Shown here piece after piece: positions 57,684-64,000 of a stretch of DNA of 64,000 nt; within the stretch, counting starts at the first letter, position 1, and the number at the start of each line of letters is the position of its first letter. The notes beneath the pieces are model-generated. The model did no database searches and was not told the DNA's origin. It was given only the letters and a program-made list of their open reading frames with translations. The translations under genes were made by a program, and so were the position numbers. The stretch spans positions 2,418,001 to 2,482,000 of the forward strand of contig NZ_CP114606.1 in the NCBI RefSeq assembly GCF_033558715.1. Direction: 5' to 3'. The DNA comes from Acinetobacter sp. YWS30-1 (GTDB lineage: Bacteria; Pseudomonadota; Gammaproteobacteria; Pseudomonadales; Moraxellaceae).

Positions 57684-57971
57684 ATGTTATTCAAAAAAAT
57701 CGCTATTGCTGCTGCAGTTGCTACTACTTTAGCTTTCGTTGGTTGTGCTAAAAAAGCTGACGACGCTGCTGCTGACGCTAACCAAGCTGCTTCTGAAGCT
57801 GTAGAAGCTGCTTCTGAAGCTGAAGCTGCTGCTGACGCTGCTGCTGTAGAAGCTACTTCTGAAGTTGCTGCTTCTGACGCTGCTGCTGTTGCTGAAGCTG
57901 ACGCTGCTGCTGCTGTTGCTACTGACGCTGCTGCTCAAGCTACTGCTGCTTCTGAAGCTGCTGCTCAATAA
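57684..57971 (+). CDS. Small alanine-rich lipoprotein
   Basis: About 95 residues from the ATG at 57684. The signal peptide 'MLFKKIAIAAAVATTLAFVGC' ends in a lipobox (F-V-G-C), giving a lipid-anchored mature protein of about 75 residues. The mature part is nearly all Ala, Glu, Asp, Ser and Thr with 'EAA'/'DAA' repeats and predicts one long helix. This makes it an Lpp-like or periplasmic coiled-coil lipoprotein by analogy. Alanine is encoded almost only by GCT, suggesting high expression. A strong terminator follows. Confidence 0.8.
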   Translation: MLFKKIAIAAAVATTLAFVGCAKKADDAAADANQAASEAVEAASEAEAAADAAAVEATSEVAASDAAAVAEADAAAAVATDAAAQATAASEAAAQ

Positions 57972-57991
57972 TCTTTACGATTATTCAGTAC

Positions 57992-58022
57992 AAAAAAGAG
58001 AGCCTTTGGCTCTCTTTTTTTT
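57992..58022 (+). terminator. Rho-independent terminator of the alanine-rich lipoprotein gene
   Basis: AAAAAAGAGAGCC, short loop, GGCTCTCTTTTTTTT. The IS30-family element begins about eight bases further on. Confidence 0.88.
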
Positions 58023-58030
58023 GTTTGGCG

Positions 58031-59096
58031 GATTCAAGCGGCAAGTGCAACAGTATAAAAACCAGCCATAACTTCACTCGGTGTATACCAACCTAGTGTT
58101 TTTCTAGGACGATGGTTGAGTGCAAATTCTATCTGCTCTATTTGTTCGTTTGACACGCCATCAAACGATGATGATTTTGGCAGATATTGACGGATTAAAC
58201 CATTCGTATTTTCATTTCTAGCTCGCTGAATAGACTTGTAAGGATCAGCAAAATACGTCTCTATGCCAGCATCAGTAATTCTTTTGTGTTCGGAAAATTC
58301 TTTGCCATTATCAAATGTCACACTATAAGCATGGCTCATTTGTAAACGATCTAATGCACAAGTAATCGTTTGAGAGGATGCTCTTGTTGGCCCTAAATGA
58401 ACAATATGTACATACAGGCTCTTTCGATCAACGAGAGTCAATAAAGCACCTTTATGATGTTTACCAATCACCGTGTCACCTTCGAAATCTCCTAAACGTT
58501 GTCGTTGATCAATGACCTGGTCTCGGCAGTGAATACTTGTTTTATCAATGATTTGACCCCTACGATCCGTGTTTTTGTAACCGCGTTTTCGATATTTCTT
58601 CTGATGCCTTAAATGTAGATGAAGTTTACCGCCTTTTGATTTATCTTGATAAATGTACTGGTAAATCCACTCATGTGAAGGTACATCCAGCCAACCGCGT
58701 TGTGTTAAAGCACCTGAAATTTGTTCGGGTGACCAGTCCAAACCAATCAAATAATCAATATAAGCGAAGGCAAATGCTGTCATTGATGATGAAGGACGGT
58801 ACCGTCTTTGACTTGCAAATTTAGCTGCCTGTTGAGCTCTATATCCACGTTGCCCAGTATTTCTTTTTAATTCACGGTAGATGGTTGATCGTGAACGTCC
58901 TAATTCCCGAGCAAGGGTAGCGATTGAACTTTTACTTTTCAAAGTAGCATAAATTTCGTATCTTTCATCTTGAGAAAGTTGGGTGTATTTCTTCATTGTG
59001 TGCTTTCCAATTGCGAGTTGAAAAAGTCTAATGATTCTATGAATACACCTAACTTTTTCAACTAACTACAAATGTGTTGCACTTGGGATTTGAATC
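58031..59096 (-). mobile_element. IS30-family insertion sequence (~1066 bp)
   Basis: Imperfect inverted ends of about 23 bases: left GATTCAAgcggCAAGTGCAACA and right (read inward) GATTCAAatccCAAGTGCAACA. One transposase gene lies on the minus strand. A GC or GCG duplication may flank it (58028-58030 and 59098-59100), within the 2-3 bp usual for IS30; the exact boundary is uncertain by one base. It sits between the terminators of the lipoprotein gene and ihfA. Confidence 0.85.
58034..58996 (-). CDS. IS30-family transposase
   Basis: 320 residues, apparently intact. N-terminal HTH_38: 'YTQLSQDERYEIYATLKSKSSIATLARELGRSRSTIYRELKRN'. Integrase core with the IS30 signature: 'LGDFEGDTVIGKHHKGALLTLVDR' (D), 'VTFDNGKEFSEH' (D), 'RARNENTNGLIRQYLPK' (E), then 'FALNHRPRKTLGWYTPSEV'. 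The stop lies inside the left inverted repeat. Confidence 0.93.
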   Translation of the reverse strand: MKKYTQLSQDERYEIYATLKSKSSIATLARELGRSRSTIYRELKRNTGQRGYRAQQAAKFASQRRYRPSSSMTAFAFAYIDYLIGLDWSPEQISGALTQRGWLDVPSHEWIYQYIYQDKSKGGKLHLHLRHQKKYRKRGYKNTDRRGQIIDKTSIHCRDQVIDQRQRLGDFEGDTVIGKHHKGALLTLVDRKSLYVHIVHLGPTRASSQTITCALDRLQMSHAYSVTFDNGKEFSEHKRITDAGIETYFADPYKSIQRARNENTNGLIRQYLPKSSSFDGVSNEQIEQIEFALNHRPRKTLGWYTPSEVMAGFYTVALAA

Positions 59097-59141
59097 TGCG
59101 TTTAGAAATATAAAAGATTAAAAAAATAAAATTTTTAAATG

Positions 59142-59167
59142 AAAAAAAGCAGATCAATTGATCTGCT
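59142..59167 (-). terminator. Terminator of pheT-ihfA overlapping the ihfA stop codon
   Basis: On the minus strand the palindrome AGCAGATCAATTGATCTGCT is followed by T's. The ihfA stop (TGA, 59154-59156) is inside the hairpin. Confidence 0.82.
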
Positions 59168-59450
59168 CATTCCCCACACGTTGACGGAACTTCTGCCCCG
59201 CGCGGAACGTAACAACACGGCGTGCAGAAATCGGAATCTCTTCACCCGTCTTCGGATTACGGCCTGGACGTTGGCGCTTATCACGTAATTCAAAGTTACC
59301 GAAACCCGATAATTTTACTTGTTCGCCCGAGATTAGCGCTTGGCTAATCTCATCGAAAAACAACTCGACCATTTGTTTAGCTTCACGACGGTTTAAACTC
59401 GTGAGCTCACTTAAATGATCAGCCATTTCTGCTTTTGTTAATGCTGTCAT
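59154..59450 (-). CDS. ihfA: Integration host factor subunit alpha
   Basis: 98 residues. It begins '[35 protein letters not shown]' and has the DNA-intercalating arm '...[30 protein letters not shown]' with the conserved Pro. With IHF-beta it makes sharp bends in DNA. The start overlaps the pheT stop by 4 bases (ATGA), the conserved pheT-ihfA arrangement. Confidence 0.97.
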   Translation of the reverse strand: MTALTKAEMADHLSELTSLNRREAKQMVELFFDEISQALISGEQVKLSGFGNFELRDKRQRPGRNPKTGEEIPISARRVVTFRAGQKFRQRVGNEQIN

Positions 59451-61828
59451 GAAGCCCTCAATGTCGCTTGGTAAGTGTTTTCCAACACCTGAAGGATATT
59501 ATCCATACCTGATTTAATTTCAGCATCTTCCAGTGTACGGCTTGGATGCTGCCAGAGAAGTGCAAATGCCAGTGAGCGTTTCCCTTCTTCTACTCCTTGT
59601 CCAGTGTACACATCGAACAACCATGTCGAGCCTAGAAGCTCTCCACCTGTTTTTTCGATAAGTCCCTGAATTTCGCTAACATTAATCTTATCACTAATTA
59701 AAAGCGCAATATCACGTCGAACCGATGGAAAACGTGATAATTCTGTAAAATTAGATACATAAGTTTGCAAAACAGCCGATTGATCTAATTCAGCGACCCA
59801 AGTCGTCGCCAAATCGAGCTCATCTTCAAGTGATGGATGTAAACGACCTAAGTAACCAATTGACCGACCATCCACTAGAATTTCTGCAGATTGACCAGGA
59901 TGTAACCAGCTACGTTCAGAACGTACATATTCCACATTCAGACGTGCAGCTGCCAGCATTTCCTCAATGTCACCTTTGAAGTCAAAGAAATCCATTGGCT
60001 GCGCTTTACCATGCCAGGTTTCAGGCGTACGTGAACCAGTGGCAATCAAGGCAAAAGTTGGAATCTGTTTCAGATCATGAATTGAAGCCGCATTTTGGTA
60101 ATCAAAACGCAGACCAAGTTCGAAGAAACGTACACGGTTCTGCTGGCGGTTGACGTTGTACTGTACGCATGGAATCAGGCTAGACAGTAAAGTTGAACGC
60201 ATCACTGCCAAATCGCTTGAAATTGGGTTCGCCAAAGCCAATGGATTCACCGCTGGATTTAACTGTTTTTCCAGTTTCAGGTCAGCAAAACTGAAGCTGA
60301 TCGCTTCCTGATAACCCAAGGTCACGGCTGTTTGACGAAGCTGAGTTAGTTCGAATTGATCTTCATATTTCGCCAACTTCACATCAATGACCGGTAAGCT
60401 GATTTGAATATTGTCATAACCGTGAATACGGGCAACTTCTTCAATCAGGTCTTGGTAAATTGCCATATCATAACGGTGTGATGGAGGAACCACTGACCAC
60501 TGGCCTTCAGCTTTTACAGTCACTTCACAACCTAAACGCGTTAAAGCATCTGTAATGAAATCTGATTCAACTGTATAACCTAATAATTGATCGACTTGCG
60601 CTTGTTCTAGCTCAATCGCTTCACGCTTTGGTAATAGCTCTGGTTTTTCAGCTACAATGATTGGACCAAACTCACCGCCTGCAAGCTCAGCAATCAACTG
60701 AGATGCACGATGCATTGCAATCATAGGCAATTCGAAATCGACACCACGTTCATAACGTTGAGATGCATCAGTATGCAGACCGAAACGACGGGCACGGCCA
60801 GCAATATGCAATGGCGCGAAGAATGCTGATTCTAGGAAGATTTCAGTAGTTTCATCAGTTACCGATGAAGACAAGCCCCCCATAATCCCTGCAATCGCTA
60901 ATGCTTTTTCATCATCTGCGATTACCATCACATCATCTTGCAGTTCAACTTCCTGTTCATTTAATAGAACAAGTTTTTCACCTGCAGTCGCTTGACGTAC
61001 ATGTACTGAACCTTGAACCTTGCCACCATCAAAGGCATGCAGAGGTTGACCCAGTTCCATCAATACATAGTTGGTGATGTCGACCAGAATACTGTGCTGA
61101 CGGATACCGGCACGTACTAAAGCTCGTTCCATCCACTCAGGGGTTGGTGCTTTGGTATTGACGTTTTTGATCACACGACCGAGGTAACGTGCACAACCTT
61201 CAGTTTCAACAACGACTTTCTTCTCATCTGCAAGAGTTGCTGCAACTTCTTTAGTTTCAGGTGCAGTGACAGGCAATTGGTTAATTACACCAATTTCACG
61301 TGCGATCCCGCGAATACTGAAACAGTCACCACGGTTCGGAGTGATGCTGATATCAATCACGTTGTCATCAAGGTCTAAATATTCACGAACATTGACACCG
61401 ACTGGTGCATCTGCAGGCAGTTCTAACAGACCATCAATTTTATCTTCAAGATCGATTTCTGAAGCACCGCATAACATACCTTGTGATTCAACACCACGCA
61501 GTTTGCCTTTCTTGATTTTAAAATCGCCTGGTAATACTGCACCGATGGTAGCTACTGGTGCTTTCATACCGGCACGTACGTTCGGTGCACCACACACGAT
61601 TTGCAAAGGCTCACCTGAACCAATGTTCACAGTCGTTACACGTAAGCGATCTGCATCAGGATGCTGTTCGACAGTCAGGACTTCACCCACAACCACACCT
61701 GTGAAGGGTTTTGCGGCTGGAGACAAATCATCTACTTCCAAGCCCAGCATAGTCAGTTGGTCAGACAGTTTTTCGCTATCGATGGCTGGGTTAACCCATG
61801 TGCGTAGCCAATTTTCGCTAATTTTCAT
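59447..61828 (-). CDS. pheT: Phenylalanine-tRNA ligase subunit beta
   Basis: 793 residues, normal for PheT. N-terminal EMAP-like tRNA-binding domain ('[49 protein letters not shown]'). Then the B3/B4 editing domain ('[12 protein letters not shown]'), the B5 domain, the inactive synthetase-like domain and the C-terminal FDX anticodon-binding domain ('[18 protein letters not shown]'). With PheS it charges tRNA-Phe and edits Tyr. Confidence 0.97.
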   Translation of the reverse strand: MKISENWLRTWVNPAIDSEKLSDQLTMLGLEVDDLSPAAKPFTGVVVGEVLTVEQHPDADRLRVTTVNIGSGEPLQIVCGAPNVRAGMKAPVATIGAVLPGDFKIKKGKLRGVESQGMLCGASEIDLEDKIDGLLELPADAPVGVNVREYLDLDDNVIDISITPNRGDCFSIRGIAREIGVINQLPVTAPETKEVAATLADEKKVVVETEGCARYLGRVIKNVNTKAPTPEWMERALVRAGIRQHSILVDITNYVLMELGQPLHAFDGGKVQGSVHVRQATAGEKLVLLNEQEVELQDDVMVIADDEKALAIAGIMGGLSSSVTDETTEIFLESAFFAPLHIAGRARRFGLHTDASQRYERGVDFELPMIAMHRASQLIAELAGGEFGPIIVAEKPELLPKREAIELEQAQVDQLLGYTVESDFITDALTRLGCEVTVKAEGQWSVVPPSHRYDMAIYQDLIEEVARIHGYDNIQISLPVIDVKLAKYEDQFELTQLRQTAVTLGYQEAISFSFADLKLEKQLNPAVNPLALANPISSDLAVMRSTLLSSLIPCVQYNVNRQQNRVRFFELGLRFDYQNAASIHDLKQIPTFALIATGSRTPETWHGKAQPMDFFDFKGDIEEMLAAARLNVEYVRSERSWLHPGQSAEILVDGRSIGYLGRLHPSLEDELDLATTWVAELDQSAVLQTYVSNFTELSRFPSVRRDIALLISDKINVSEIQGLIEKTGGELLGSTWLFDVYTGQGVEEGKRSLAFALLWQHPSRTLEDAEIKSGMDNILQVLENTYQATLRAS

Positions 61829-61856
61829 TTATAAAAAACCTGTAATTTCAATCTCT

Positions 61857-61951
61857 AGAATCCCCCTCTGATTCCCCCTTCTTCAAAGGGAGAGAACTCC
61901 TATCTTTTCGCGGAGTCCCTCTCCTTTTTTAAAGGAGAGGTTAGGAGAGGA
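61857..61951. repeat. CTCC/GGAG intergenic palindromes (copy 3, between pheS and pheT)
   Basis: Several overlapping inverted repeats: CCCCCTTCTT...AAAGGGAG near 61874-61892, and CCCTCTCCTTT/AAAGGAGAGG with TTAGGAGAGG near 61917-61951. They resemble the copies at 44101 and 49879. They lie between pheS and pheT, which are normally co-transcribed. Confidence 0.55.
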
Positions 61952-61964
61952 CTAAATAAAAGTT

Positions 61965-62966
<1,002 letters not shown>

Positions 62967-63104
62967 TTAGAAATATTTTTAAAAACCCCATATTCTAACA
63001 GTTTTTAGGCACATTGATGAAGTGCGCTTTTAATGAAAATTAGATTGGCATAGCGAAAAATAAAAAGTATAAAATAAGCAGGATATCAATTAGATCAAAT
63101 CACT

Positions 63105-64000
63105 ATGGCACTCGATCAAATTTGGAAACAGCAACTGACCCTCGTCACTTATGGCAATGAGTTTTTAACTCAGGATCTCAGTTTCAGCCGCTGGCTGAAT
63201 CACTCCATTTTTAATCAGCACCATTTAACTTTCCGTGATCTGATTTCCCAGCATTTACTGGCACAGCACTTTCAAATCTGGCTAGAAGGACTGAAAAAAC
63301 AAGGGGTTCGTCGTATTAGTCTGCATTCTTCACATTTACTGGAAGATGAAAATAACCCTAATGCCAATGTCGAACTGGTTCCTTTGGCTCATGTGATTAT
63401 CAGTCATCATGCTCAAGGTAAAACCGCCTGGATGATCGGTAAGGAACTGGCTGAATGGTATACCGCTGATAATGATTATGAAGCACCGGAAGCCCAACAG
63501 TCGCCTTTACGTCATGAAGTATTCTGGCGTTATGAACTGAATAATAAACTGGCCAAAAGAATTGATGCTGATCTGGTACAACCAAACTGGGATGATATTC
63601 ATACCTATACCGAACAGGAATTATTTGAACATCATTTAGCTCAAGGATTCACTGAGCCTGCTTATACTGGTTTGCCTTATTACGGTACTACCCCAACGAT
63701 TCAGTCTCATGCAGAAAATCCGAGTCATCTTGCTTTAATACCAACGGATTATTCATCTGATTATGCTCATCAGACCTTGTACCGTCTGGATGCATTAAGT
63801 GATTTTATTCAGACGAAGATTCAACACCCTTATAACGATGATGGTCAGGTACTGAATCCAGAGCAGCAATTAAATCTGCGCCACTTTGCACAAAAAATCG
63901 ATGAAATCAGTGCCAAGTTCATTGTGAAAGTGGCCAATCATTATAAAACCGCACAACTCACTCCTAAAGTGACGCCTGATCCTTTTGCAGGGATGAATAC
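63105..64000 (+). CDS. Unidentified protein, 5' part (runs off the window)
   Basis: An uninterrupted frame from the ATG at 63105 to the last base, nearly 300 codons, divergent from pheS. The start reads 'MALDQIWKQQLTLVTYGNEFL'. The protein is hydrophilic with no signal peptide or membrane helix, contains 'HVIISHHAQGKTAWMIGKELAEWY' and is rich in His and aromatic residues ('YTGLPYYGTTPTIQSHAENPSHLALIPTDYSSDYAHQ'). I do not recognise a family. The start has only a weak ribosome site. The end and full length are unknown. Confidence 0.75.
   Translation, partial: MALDQIWKQQLTLVTYGNEFLTQDLSFSRWLNHSIFNQHHLTFRDLISQHLLAQHFQIWLEGLKKQGVRRISLHSSHLLEDENNPNANVELVPLAHVIISHHAQGKTAWMIGKELAEWYTADNDYEAPEAQQSPLRHEVFWRYELNNKLAKRIDADLVQPNWDDIHTYTEQELFEHHLAQGFTEPAYTGLPYYGTTPTIQSHAENPSHLALIPTDYSSDYAHQTLYRLDALSDFIQTKIQHPYNDDGQVLNPEQQLNLRHFAQKIDEISAKFIVKVANHYKTAQLTPKVTPDPFAGMN

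Noticed and set aside
57729-57968. Minus-strand serine-rich open frame opposite the alanine-rich lipoprotein
   Set aside because: It results from reading the GCT repeats backwards (AGC/AGT); pure low complexity with no start signal.
57840-57970. GCTGCT repeats considered as a CRISPR or satellite array
   Set aside because: They are codon repeats of alanine within a lipoprotein gene; no spacers or regular units.
61266-61871. 201-codon plus-strand open frame opposite pheT
   Set aside because: Shadow of the conserved pheT N-terminal region; no ribosome site or recognisable domain.

Overview
The window is a chromosomal segment from a gammaproteobacterium that is almost certainly an Acinetobacter species. 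The evidence is the moderately AT-rich coding sequence and several Acinetobacter-style gene neighbourhoods: mlaA followed by a SpoIIE-type phosphatase and a STAS protein resembling gigA/gigB; ppx-accA-tilS-proC-yggT; pheS-pheT-ihfA; and sspA/sspB behind rplM-rpsI. I cannot name the species. Most of it is housekeeping DNA, interrupted by four different complete insertion sequences.

Layout. 1-4.0 kb: the end of an AraC-type regulator and a beta-oxidation pair (thiolase plus a multifunctional FadB-like enzyme broken by a one-base A-tract insertion). 4.0-5.3 kb: an IS4-family element inside the terminator of that pair. 5.4-18.7 kb: assorted membrane, lipid and stress genes (GNAT, methyltransferase, hemolysin-III/PAQR, MHS-type transporter, phosphoesterase, phospholipase D, acyltransferase, hflX, lrgA/lrgB) and three tandem DUF2147 secreted proteins. 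18.7-20.1 kb: a second, different IS4-family element, again inside a terminator hairpin. 20.1-22.8 kb: pdxA-rsmA-apaH. 23.3-26.2 kb: rplM-rpsI, sspA-sspB and a tail-anchored protein of unknown function. 26.6-29.1 kb: a four-gene small-GTPase/roadblock cluster. 29.1-30.4 kb: an IS3-family element. 30.5-36.3 kb: a complete rRNA operon (16S, tRNA-Ile, tRNA-Ala, 23S, 5S) on the minus strand with a recognisable promoter and processing stems. 36.5-47 kb: mlaA, gigA/gigB-like pair, nitrilase, ohr, gspE, DUF432-mscS and a 901-residue DUF2339 membrane protein. 47-57.3 kb: polA, yggT, proC, tilS, accA, ppx, trxA, rho. 57.6-64 kb: an alanine-rich lipoprotein, an IS30-family element, ihfA, pheT, pheS and the start of an unidentified gene.

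The most interesting unit is the cluster at 26.6-29.1 kb: a roadblock/LC7 protein, a two-part protein ending in a helix-turn-helix-like segment, an MglA-like small GTPase with unusual G-motifs, and a second roadblock protein. Its composition recalls the Streptomyces conservons and the Myxococcus MglA/MglB polarity switch. In this sequence the first gene has a stop at codon 6 and the second a one-base A-tract deletion, so the locus is decaying, switchable or mis-sequenced.

A second theme is insertion-site choice. All four IS elements sit at transcript ends. The two IS4-family elements, unrelated in their ends, each interrupt the hairpin of a rho-independent terminator and duplicate 11-12 bp of it.
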